This document shows, one piece after another, positions 48,914 through 59,371 of a DNA stretch of 64,000 nucleotides. The stretch is from Cucumis sativus (taxonomy: Eukaryota; Streptophyta; Magnoliopsida; Cucurbitales; Cucurbitaceae). Under the pieces are notes generated by a model. It was not told the origin of the DNA, ran no database searches, and worked only from the letters and a program-made list of their open reading frames with translations. A program made the position numbers and the translations under genes. The stretch is from NCBI RefSeq assembly GCF_000004075.3, contig NC_026656.2, positions 13,950,001 through 14,014,000 of the forward strand, given 5' to 3'. Each line of letters opens with the position of its first letter. Position 1 is the stretch's first letter.

Positions 48914-49274
48914 TTATGTTTTAAGGAGCGACGTTGTCTTTTCTTCTCTCAAATGTTCAGGAAGGGCATTGTGAAGAAATTTCTTTTCCAATCCATGTGG
49001 ATGACAAAAACATAGGTTGAGCTTACAATCACAGTCCCATGGATCAGAACAATCAATACGACTATTGCATGGAATGTTGACGACATTTCTGGCATCTGCC
49101 ACGAATGTTTCTGGAATATTTCAATTGTTAATTGTCATGAGATCATAAGATAACAATAATATTGTGAAAAGGAAAAATATATTATCTATAAACAATTGAA
49201 ATGGATTTATATATACCTGAGATAATGAAGAACATTAAGAAGAAGAGGGCGAACTTTGTTGAGGACTTCACCAT
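48914..49274 (-). CDS. secreted six-cysteine peptide, copy L
   Basis: Exon 1 is 49217-49274 and exon 2 is 48914-49110, with a 106-bp intron; the product is 84 aa. The leader begins MVKSSTK and has ALFFLMFF, one Phe more than F. Exon 2 is the common ETFVADA ... ALPEHL form with all six cysteines. It is the intact partner of truncated copy G. TATA-like site 49359-49365. Upstream there is a ~65-bp tandem repeat (gaaattatatgggatagttgcaac region, 49,390-49,500), also in G. Confidence 0.8.
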
Positions 49275-51762
49275 ATCGAATGTGTCTAGTGGGTTAGTAT
49301 TATATGATTTGGAAGATTTGTATTTGTTTGTGTGCTTTTGAAAGAATAATATCTCATAATTTATAGTAAAAGGTTGTAGCTTAAAATGGAAGAAATTATA
49401 TGGGATAGTTGCAACAATAACAAAACAAGAATGATTAAAATTTAAAATGGACGAAATTATATGGGATAGTTGCAACAATAACAAAACAAGAATGATTAAA
49501 ATTTTAGTATAGGTTTTACCAGTTTTAGGTTTTAGGTTTTGCAAACTTAGCAAAGTCAAAGGGAGTTTGGCTCAACACCCAAAAGTAAGAAAGTCATCAA
49601 ACTAAATGCAACAAAATTTCCTGTGAGGAGAGGTAGAAGTAGAGTTTCTCTTTCAATACACTTTTTGATTACTATATACTTTTGTAATACTAAAAAAAAC
49701 TAAAATAATGAAAGGTCCAAAATTTAAAATGTGTGATTCCTGATATATTAAGCGTGGATTGGTATTAGATATATTGTTAGATACACTTGAAATGTTGGTA
49801 TATATGTTAAATCTAATGTTGATATGTAGTTCATGTCAATGTTTAATACACTCATGTGATCTTATATCTTATATACGATTGATACACTTGAAATATTATG
49901 TTTATAAAAGAAAATATTTTATGCTTTATTTCAAATGTGAGTTATAGCTGATGATTGAACGTGTAGTGTCGTTATATATAATGAACATATGGTCGTGGTA
50001 GTAGACATTTACAAAATAAATTTATAATTTACAATTTATATAAGGACGTGTAAAACAAAGAAAAATGGGATTTGATGCTAAAGTCAAAGATGTGAACTAC
50101 AAACTAAAGTCATGAAATATTCATATCTATGTAAAGTGTTCGAATTGATTGGATATATGATATATGGAGAATGGTTTTATTTATATATGCTCGAGTTTTG
50201 AAACTATATTTGATGAATACCATTGATCATATATATATATTTATGAAACTGTTGCTGGACAACTGTACAGGACTATTAGATGAACACAATACACGAACAA
50301 AAATATAATTCAATTACAATTTTTTTTAAAAAAAAATTGAAACTGCTTGACGGTTTTAAAATGTCATAAACAATTGCATTCTTGACGATTTTAAAATGTC
50401 ATAAACAAGGGCATTCTTGACAGGTTTAAAATGTCATGAACAAGTCCATTCTTGACGGTTTTAAAATGTCATGAAAATATGTATATTTGATGTTTATAAA
50501 ACATCAACGTTCTCTATTCTTGACGTTTTATCAACCATCAAGAAATTTGGCTTCCTTGACATTGGCTTCAATGACGTTTTTTAAACCGTCAAGAATAGGG
50601 TCTCTTGACAATTTAAAAACATCAAGAGAGCCTGTTTTTGTAGTAGTGCAAATGAAGTCATAATGATGTTAAATGTAGGGGATTTGATATGAGTTTTATC
50701 TTAGTCCCAACAAGGATTAGGATATGAGAGTTTCATAGTCCAAATAAGCTAGGTTATCGAACACCTGTACATTTGGCATGCCTTTTTTTATTTTTATTTT
50801 TTTTTATCAATTTCTAGGCTTGGCCTCTGCCTCATCCTTGGCCAAGATCAAGACCAAAATCGTTGGTTTGACCTAAATCACCCATGACAAGTTCCTTAAC
50901 ATTGTAAAAAGAAAGCATCTATAACTTTAATTAGTTTCAAATCGTCTTAGTTGTAAACACTTTTAAGTTAAGAGATTCCTAGTAACTCTTGTTAAATTCT
51001 CTTTTGGTAGTATCTAGTTTAAAAGTGGAGTTTGGTTGTGAGTATTATAAAAAAAATTAGGAGAGTGTTCTTGTAATTAAAATTAAGGAGAGAATTATTT
51101 CATGTGGTTATAAAAGTTTCTAACATAATGATCTTATTTTCAGTGGGTTGTGGTTTAATTTTTCTATAGTTTAATTTTAGAGTGTTCTACGTACCTAAAT
51201 TGTTATGTTTCTTTTAATTTCTCAATTGCTCCTACAATAGTAGTAGTGATAAGCTTTTCCAACAAAAGTACATCGATTTACTGTTGGTTTACGGGTCTAC
51301 ATAGTCTTTTTTTTCTCTTTCTTATCCACTGGTTCAAACACCCTTTTGAGTATGTGATCGAAAAGGCAAACTTTGATATTCTTGCCCAACTGGTGTATTC
51401 GCCAATAGTCAAAATGACATCATGAATGCCTTTTCATTCTAGGATGAAGTACTTCGATGTCGAGAAAGATTAATGTTAAGATACAGTGTAATTATATATA
51501 TTTCTTGAAGTCATCTAATAACAATACACAACCTTTGGATCAATAGAAGATTTATTTAACATTAGAGATTCATTTAACGTTAGAGTATCTATATAGATAT
51601 ATGATTGTTTATGCTGTCATATATTATTGTTCTTGCAGAGAAATACAGTCATATATATATTACTTATGTGTATTGTAGTAAAAGTACATTTCTTTCCATA
51701 TATGAGCTATATATGTAGATATTAGATTGGGAGGGGAGAATACATATATGTTAATTTCTCAT
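49275..51762. other. cluster spacer with CACTA-like block
   Basis: No gene is seen. Bases 49,752-49,800 are the uninterrupted form of the site where the D-H block carries the transposon nest. Bases 50,346-50,650 are the CACTA-like subterminal-repeat block ending tgtagtagtg. Bases about 51,293-51,485 are the RCCR-intron-like segment. Confidence 0.65.
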
Positions 51763-52118
51763 TTATGTTTTAAGGAGCGACGTTGTCTTTTCTTCTCTCA
51801 AATGTTCAGGAAGGGCATTGTGAAGAAATTTCTTTTCCAATCCATGTGGATGACAAAAACATAGGTTGAGCTTACAATCACAGTCCCATGGATCAGAACA
51901 ATCAATACGACTATTGCATGGAATGTTGACGACATTTCTGGCATCTGCCACGAATGTTTCTGGAATATTTCAATTGTTAATTGTCATACAATAAGAGAAC
52001 AATAATTGCGAAAAGAAAAAAAAGATATTTTCTATAAACAATTGAAATAGATTTAGATACCTGAGATAATGAAGAACATTAAGAGCAAGAGAGCTAACTT
52101 TGTTGAGGACTTCACCAT
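51763..52118 (-). CDS. secreted six-cysteine peptide, copy M (mosaic)
   Basis: Exon 1 is 52061-52118 and exon 2 is 51763-51959, with a 101-bp intron; the product is 84 aa. Exon 1 (MVKSSTKLALLLL) and most of the intron match copy B, while exon 2 (ETFVADA, ALPEHL, acceptor tattccag) matches F/K/L. Sequence downstream of the stop again matches B and H. This mosaic suggests gene conversion over exon 2. All six cysteines are intact. TATA-like site 52198-52204. It is the right-most copy of the cluster seen here. Confidence 0.8.
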
Positions 52119-53047
52119 ATCAAATATCTATTGGTTAGTATTATATGACCTGGAAGATTTGTATTTGTGTGTGCTTTCAAATGAATGATATATCATAATT
52201 TATAGTAAAATGTTGTAGCTTAAAATGGAAGAAACTAGATGAGATAGTTGCAACAATAACACAACAAGAATGTTTACAATTTAGTATATATTTTACCATT
52301 TTTAGGTTTTAGGTTTTGCAAAACTTAGCAAAACCAAAGGGAGTTTGGCTCAAATCCCAAAATTAAGAAAGTCAAAAACTAAATGCAACAAAATTTCTTC
52401 TAAGCAAACGTACAAGTAGAATTTCTCTTTCAATACACTTTTAATTACTATACTTTTGAAATAAAAAAAAAAACTAAAATAATGAAAGGTCCAAAATTTA
52501 AAATGTGTGATATTATTGTTGATTAAGGGTTGATTGAATGATTGGTATTAGATATATTGTTGATACATTTGAAATTAATAGTGTTGATAGATGTTAAATA
52601 TAATGTTGATACATACGCATACGGTAGGTCAACCTGCAAAACAAAGAAAAATGTGCTTTGATGCTAATTAAAGTCAGAGATGTGAACTACAAAATAAAGA
52701 AGTTAAAAGTACTTCTTAGATATCTCATATGAAGTGATCATAACGATGTAATTGTAGGGTATTTTATGTGAGTTTTATCTTAGTCCAACTAGGATTAGGA
52801 TCTGAGTTTCATAGTCATCCCAGATAAGCTAGGTTACCTCTTAAGCTAAATGGGTAAGGGCACATGTACAATTGGCATGTCTTTTTCGTCAAATTTCGAG
52901 GCTTGGCCTCTACCTCATCCTTGGCCAAGATCAAGTTCCTAACATTGTAAAAAGAAAGCATGAAAAGAATTTACGTGAGAGAAAAGAAAACTTTAGGTGT
53001 CACTGGCAGCCGTTGGTTTCTTAACAAAAACAAAACAAAAGATAAAA
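52119..53047. other. right edge of the peptide cluster
   Basis: No gene is seen. Cluster-type spacer, including a fragment of the block seen at 6,560-6,780, continues to about 52,950 and then stops; unrelated AT-rich sequence follows. Confidence 0.55.
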
Positions 53048-56000
53048 GGAAAATTGTCAAAAATAGGCTAAAAAGAGACGAGTAAATGAGTTTTAAGATT
53101 GATTTTGGAAAAGTAGAGTTTTAGGATAAATTTGAAGTGAAATATCCAAAATACCCTTATTTAAAATTTCCCCCATTTTCTTTTCTTCTGAACTCTCCCA
53201 CTTCTACACTTCAACTTCAACTTCAGTGCCTCCGGGAACACCTCATCGATTCATTTCTTCTCCACGACTCTCTGTTTTTAGTTTCGACTTCAACTCTAGT
53301 GAACGCTTCTCTACTCCTTTTTCGATTTCAATTTCGTTTTCACCAAACCTCTCCATTTCTTCTCCACTACTCCTCTCCGTTTTCATGTCGTATTCATCCT
53401 CTTTGAAGTCAAGTGAGTAATAAAATCTGAGTTTTTATTTTTTATTTATAGATCATTGTTGTTTAAGTTGTCTGTTGAGATATGGAATTTTTGTTGGACA
53501 CATTTTAGATATACCATTAAATGTGTATGACCCATCTCTTTGATGCCATTGAGATTTTTCAGCAAACAAATTGATGCATATGTCCACAATATTATGTACT
53601 AAAGGAATGTAAGAAATTTGTTATGATGTTTGTTTTATTTTCTCATGATTGGTTTACACTTGATTTATAAAAATTATTTGTATTACTGTGAGAAGAAATG
53701 CATTCCTTCGGGTGGGTAAGAAGTTCATGATTGGAAGTAACATACCTATAGAGAAGAAATGTATATGTCCTACCGGCGCACACACATATGATTAGAAAGA
53801 GAATTTAATTAGTTGGTGAGTAAGAAGCTGATAGAGAGGGGGATTTAGGAAGAATTGAGCATATAATTAATAAACATATTGGACGAAAAACCATTTCCAC
53901 TCACCACAAACTGTAATAATAGATAATTTGGTTAATAATCCATTATATTTGTGCATGCTACATATATATACACATACCTGGGAGTTTAGGACATTAATTC
54001 CAGCATATTTGGTATCCCATCCAAACTCAGTAAAGCTACCAGTAAAACAATGTTGAAAGACATTATCATTTTTAGAGTTAATTACATTATTATAATCAAA
54101 AGCAACATTGTTGTTCTCTACTTTGTTGATATTTTTAGTGATGTAGTTCCAATAAGATGCAGTCTTTGTTCCCTTATTTAACCAAGCAGCTCCCCATATT
54201 AATTTGTCCTATGTCAAACTAGTTTATTTAGGATTCATTTGTTAGTGAGAATTTGAAAAAAATGATTCAATGAGTTTTGTTCCTAAACCTAAACATAAGA
54301 ATTGTAGGTTTTCCTCCTACTGTTAATCATTTTAGTAAAGGTGTTACAATATATGTTTAGGAGTGCAAACAATTTGATTTAGTAAGCCTCTTATTGAACT
54401 TGTGCTTTATCTCACATGCATCTCGCACTTATCTCACTGACACTCAATTGGCCAATGTTGTGTAGAACGAACCTTGTTATTGATGTTCTTGGTACGAATT
54501 TTACATTATACCATAATTTCATCATCATCATTATTATTGACTAATTCTTCATGAAACGGTTTCATCATCGTCATTTTATGATTTTGTGCATGTTTATTAA
54601 GTTTATCAAGCCTATTAAGCCTTTATGTTTTATCTTGCACGCATCTTGCAACTATCTCGCATGTTTCAAACTTTCACTATGAGTTTCACAATCAAATTGC
54701 TACCCCGTCTAAGTTATTTAGAGTGATTTTGTGCATGTTTATTAAGCCCTTATGTTTTATCTCGCACACATCTCACAATTATCTCGCACGTTTCAAACTT
54801 TCACTATGAGTTTCACAATTAAATTGTTGCCCCTTATAAGTTATTTAAAGTAACTTTCTGCATGTTTATTAAGCCCTTATATTTTATCTCGCACACATCT
54901 CGCATGCATCTCGCAAACATCTCGCATCTTGCACCTTTCTCGCAACTTGCAAAATTAAATTTTTATAGTGATTTAAACATGTTTTAGCAAGTTTTTAGTT
55001 GATGGTTCTGCATAATGATCATTCCTGAGTACTATCATAGAAACACTTGTTGAAGAAAAAAAAAGAAATCACAAGGATATAGTGGAATAATGTGCCTTAA
55101 TTTTATACCATTGAAAATATAAAAGAAAAACTAAAAATTATTTAGTCATTTAGAGTGATTCTAGGCATGTTTAGTAAGTTTATTAGGCAATTATATTTTA
55201 TGTCACAGCATCTTGCACATTTCAAACTTTCACTATTACTTTCAAAATCAAATTGTTAACCCTCATAAGCCATCAAATTGTTAACCCTTCTAAGCCATTT
55301 AGAATGATTCTATGCGTATGTAGTAAGTTTATTAGGCTCTCATGTTTTATTTCGCACGCATCTTGCATCTATCTCGCACATTTCAAACTTTCACTATTAG
55401 TTTCAAAATCAAATTACTACCTCTCCTAAGTCATTTAGGATGATTCTATGCATGTGTAGTAAGTTTATTAAGCCCTCATGTTTTATCTCGTACCTATCTC
55501 GCACATGTTCTTATGTTGGAAGATTAAAAAAAAATTAATACATAAAATTCTAAAAAACGCCAAAAACATAATTGTATGCTAAAATAAAAATATCAAAATC
55601 TAGGTCATTGGGACCCCTCATACGCAACCTATAATTAACTTCAAAAAAAACTTTTAACTTGAAATTTGCATTATCACAACTAGACATAATTAATAGTTTC
55701 CAACTTATTTTATACAACTAATATATAAATATTCAACAAACTAAAACTTGATACACAAATGAACATATGCACAAAATGAAGTTAATACAATTTCATCATA
55801 TAAACAAAATGTGACCACAAACAAAAATCCTAATAGTGTATATCAAATCTAACAGGTTGTGTCTATTGGTATATTGGTATTGTGATCATTGTAATGACCC
55901 ACCATGACTCTTTTGCAGCCACCAATCACCCCATTTTCTTGGGATCATGTTAAGTTACTACTCGCCGACGAACCTTTGATGGAGATTGAGGCGTGAGAAG

Positions 56001-56908
56001 CTTAGTACATTATTTGAGCATACTACAAAACAAAAAATGTGTAGAGTAAAACAAATAAACTTTGATCCAACTCAATGCATGTTTTAAAAATTTTGAGCTA
56101 GCTACCTTACTACATTTTGGAACAAGAAGTTCATGTCACTATGCTTACCAAAAGCATCCAAAATTTGCTTGAATAACACTTTTTAAATCTCAACCACCTA
56201 AAACGTTCTTAAGAAGTGCTACATTTCACTCCAACCTCTTTAAAAGTGCTACATTCTAACTCTAAAAACAGTTGGAGTGTTTTCATTTTATTCTACTAAT
56301 TTTCATGATGCTAGAATATAATAGCTCCAAATTTTTATCCAGCAAAATTAATCAATCAAAATAGAATTGTGAGTTCTTCATAGATTATAAGGATTTTGAT
56401 TGATCAATTTCAGTACTAACTTCGTTCTAGCCAGAGATAACTTCAATTACTTAAACTGCTAGCGTTGAGTTTAAACTGCTAGAGTTGAAGATACGGTGAG
56501 AAATGGTGAACGTGAGAGGCTCAGAGGGGAGAAAATAGGCTGCCAATACGCATTTCTCACCGCATCTTTGATGGAGAATCTTGCACGCTGCATACTAACC
56601 ACCACGAAGGCCTGAATAGTCGGTGGGAGGCCTGAATAGTCGGCGACAGTAAAAAGACGCGACGGCAACTGAAAAAGGAGAAGAGTTAAAGTCGGACTGA
56701 ACTTTGCCTTAGTAGAAGTTAAAGTGAGGGAGAAGGAAAAAGGAGAAAATGACATAGAGTTAAATTTTAGGGTTTTTTTTTAATTAAAGGATAATATAGA
56801 CTTTTCACAACTTATTTATCATAAAAGTCTTTCTTTTGAAAAAAAAAAAAAATCATCTCAAAACTCTCTGTACCCATCCAAATAATCTCATTTTTTTTGC
56901 AATTTCCC
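53048..56908. mobile_element. possible Mutator-like non-autonomous element
   Basis: Left end GGAAAATTGTCAAAAATA and right end, reversed, GGGAAATTGCAAAAAA are similar in the way MULE termini are, and both ends lead into 'gagttttgag/aag' and then pyrimidine-rich leader-like sequence (53,160-53,410 inward; 56,470-56,755 inward on the minus strand). The 9-bp flanks (aagataaaa and aataaaaag) do not match well. No transposase is seen. The small frames at 53,137-53,420 and 56,471-56,755 are low-complexity and I do not call them genes. Confidence 0.3.
54560..55510. repeat. degenerate tandem repeat, about 120-170 bp units
   Basis: About six imperfect units, each containing 'gtgattttgtgcatgtttattaag', 'ccttatgttttatctcgcac' and 'tttcaaactttcactatgagtttc'. 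Starts lie near 54,570, 54,720, 54,845, 55,145, 55,300 and 55,435. No coding potential. The short 'ctcgca' element is repeated many times within units. Confidence 0.7.
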
Positions 56909-56957
56909 AATAAAAAGGTGGAATTGGCAAAAATGACAGCTTAGGAGATAATCCAAA

Positions 56958-58866
56958 ATGGGTTTATTAGCTGTGAACCTCATTTCATCTGCTTCTTGTT
57001 TTGTTCCTCACTCGCCGCTGCGTTTCCAAGCAAAAAGAAGTAGCCAACCAGTACTTAAGGCGGCGTTTCAGTCATCAGAGAAGATGGATAGTGGTGGGCA
57101 GGTGGCGCCTGTGTCGAAGCTGATGGAGTTTCCACATCTGACGGCTTCGCATAGAGATCTGATGGTGGATCTAATCGAAACCGTTGAGAATGGGTTAGGA
57201 GATCATCTTCTTCCATCGACGGTTCCGACAGATGTGGAGTATTATGAGAATCAAAACGGCACTTCACAGGGCACTCTTCTCATTCGTTCTGCTCTTCCAT
57301 CTTCTCCCGTAAACTCATTTCTCTCTATACCTTCGGAAATTGGCAAAACTAGTTGGTTTTTACTTTTCCCAATTTCCACCTTCTTTTTTTTTGCCATTCA
57401 AAAAACTCATTTTTGTTTAACTTACATATACTTCAATTTTTGTTTTCAAAATAACTCATTTTTAAAATTAAACATGTAATCCAAAAATTATTATTGTTTT
57501 GGTCCACATAGTTATGAACTTTAACTTCCAATCCTGGATCGACACCATCACTTTGGCACTTCGTTTGATTCCGAAAGTTTGTGGGTTCACTGCTGAAAAT
57601 ATAATTTTATGCTCTATTAACTTCTTGTGTGTTGTTGCTACTAGGTACATAAGTATACAAGTAGTAGTAATTAAGTTATGAACTTTAGTGTATGTGCCTT
57701 GCTTAAGGACTCTAGAAATAGGAGTATGAGAAAGTAGTCATGTAGTCTCTGTATGGTCTAAGAAGTTGGAGTTTAGGGGATTACAGAGTCTTTTTTTTTC
57801 TAATTCATTGGTTCAAACACCACCTTGAGTATGGAATCGGAAAAGCAAACTTTGTTATGCTTGCCCAATTGGTGTCTTTGCCAATAGTCAAAATGGCATC
57901 ATGAATGTTTTTTTTTTTTTTTATGAATTTTGATATGGAGAAATATAAATGTTAAGATCATTTTAAATTAGGTTCACCTAAGTAAAAAAAAATAAAAAAA
58001 AATTAATGATATATGCACCATTAGACAATTTTTAATTGGGTGAGTTTCCATTTCGTTATTCCATTTTTAGAGTGTAAGAAAAAAATTACAACAGTAGAGT
58101 AGAGGATTCAAAATTTATGAGTTGTGTTCTTTTTCTTTCTTATGTAAGTTTACAATATGATCAACTCTTTTATTCAACTTGAAAACAACTCATATAAAGT
58201 TTAGAATTTGGTTATTGAAGTTTCATTTGATTATTTCATTTTTTTCAGATTGATTTTATGATAGCAAGTTGGTTGCACTTGAAGCAGCCACAAGGTGGTG
58301 CATTCAACATAACCAACATTGCTGGCTACTTGAAACCCTCAAATGACATTCCTCATTTTCAATTCGAGTTGGTTCAATGTAGCCCTACCTTTCTCATCTT
58401 CTTTCTTGACTTGCTTCCTCGAACCGATATCATCCTCCGCCCCGACTACCTTACCACCTACTACGAGGACACTGGGCTCGAGAAGCTTCGACAACGACTT
58501 GCCGCCTTGCCAGAAGTAAGCCCTTACTTCTCGTCGTCGCTCTACTTTCGTAAAGTCGTTTCGTCTACGGGAATTCTGGTGGGTGTGAAGTGCCAGGAGA
58601 GCGAGTCCAAGCGAGTGGAAGAGATTATTCAGGAGGAGATCGGTCCAATCTCGAAGGAGGTAATGAGGATATGGATGGAGTTGTGCTTGAATAATGGAGG
58701 AAGAGAGCTTGAAGAAGATGAAAGGAGTTTGATGGAGAAGAGAGATCTTATGATAAAGAAGAAGGCGATTGAGATGGATTTGAGCAAAACCATGCCTTTG
58801 CAATTTGGAGAAGAAGTTGCAAATAGAGTTCTTCAAGTTATTAGAAGTGCTTTCAAAACTGCTTAA
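56958..58866 (+). CDS. RCCR: red chlorophyll catabolite reductase, copy 1
   Basis: Two exons are inferred: 56958-57308 (351 bp) and 58249-58866 (618 bp), joined in phase 0 across a 940-bp GT-AG intron, giving 322 aa (the Arabidopsis enzyme is about 319). RCCR reduces red chlorophyll catabolite, made by pheophorbide a oxygenase, to the primary fluorescent catabolite in chloroplasts of senescing tissue, using ferredoxin. The first ~40 residues look like a transit peptide. Family landmarks: 'VEYYENQNGTSQGTLLIRS', 'DFMIASWLH', Glu157 and Asp294, which align with the catalytic Glu154 and Asp291 of Arabidopsis RCCR. The position equal to Phe218, which sets product stereochemistry, is Val221. The intron carries a segment shared with the peptide cluster. 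A second copy follows 505 bp downstream in the same direction. Confidence 0.9.
57776..57958. repeat. segment shared with peptide-cluster spacers (inside RCCR intron)
   Basis: The stretch from gagtctttttttttctaa to gttaagat matches spacers at about 4,917-5,105, 12,703-12,855, 40,005-40,195, 43,033-43,195 and 51,293-51,485. Similarity is high by eye with scattered differences. It stops well before exon 2. Confidence 0.75.
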
Positions 58867-59371
58867 TGTTTGATTATCTTCAAGTTATGTACCTACTTTG
58901 TTTTGACACCATCTTTTCAGCACGAGTATCTAGTACACACTATCAGTACAAAACTTCTTAGTTACAATAGATTATATATGATGAGTTCATATTGACATAA
59001 TTTGATCAATAATATCACAAATAATCGAAGAATTTACAAAGCAATATATAGAAAACTCAACTTACATAACATGAAATAAAATATACATAAAATTTCAAAT
59101 CAAGAAGCTACCTAAAAGAAATAAGGATAGTGGCGATGGTACCGATTTGTCGATGAGAGAAAGAAGCGAGACGAAGAACAGTGAGGCTGCGATTCTTTAA
59201 CGCTTGTGCAATAGTATATTTTGGTAATTTCCATCGCTTGCACTCGTTTCCCTGTCCAGTGGGCCATATGCAGATATTTTCTCTACCCATAATCTAATCC
59301 AAGTTTTTGTCCAGTGGGTTTAACAAAGCATTTACCGTTCGTACAAAGAGAGATGAAGAAACTCACTACCA
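58867..59371. other. intergenic region between the RCCR genes
   Basis: Holds the 3' flank of copy 1 and the presumed promoter of copy 2. No separate gene is seen. No confident TATA box was chosen. Confidence 0.6.

Noticed and set aside
5389..52118. Squash-family trypsin inhibitor (knottin) as identity of the peptides
   Set aside because: Knottin inhibitors have about C-x6-C-x5-C-x3-C-x-C-x5-C and a short C-terminus. The cluster peptides have C-x5-C-x5-C-x-C-x4-C-x-C and a long basic tail.
53137..53420. Small Ser/Leu/Phe-rich plus-strand proteins
   Set aside because: Pyrimidine-rich leader-like DNA at the end of a possible transposon; two frames are equally open, as expected from composition.
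56471..56755. 94-aa minus-strand frame
   Set aside because: Mirror of the leader-like DNA at the other end of the same possible element; no domain.
57499..57681. 60-aa frames inside the first RCCR intron
   Set aside because: Intronic, no domain, open on both strands by chance.
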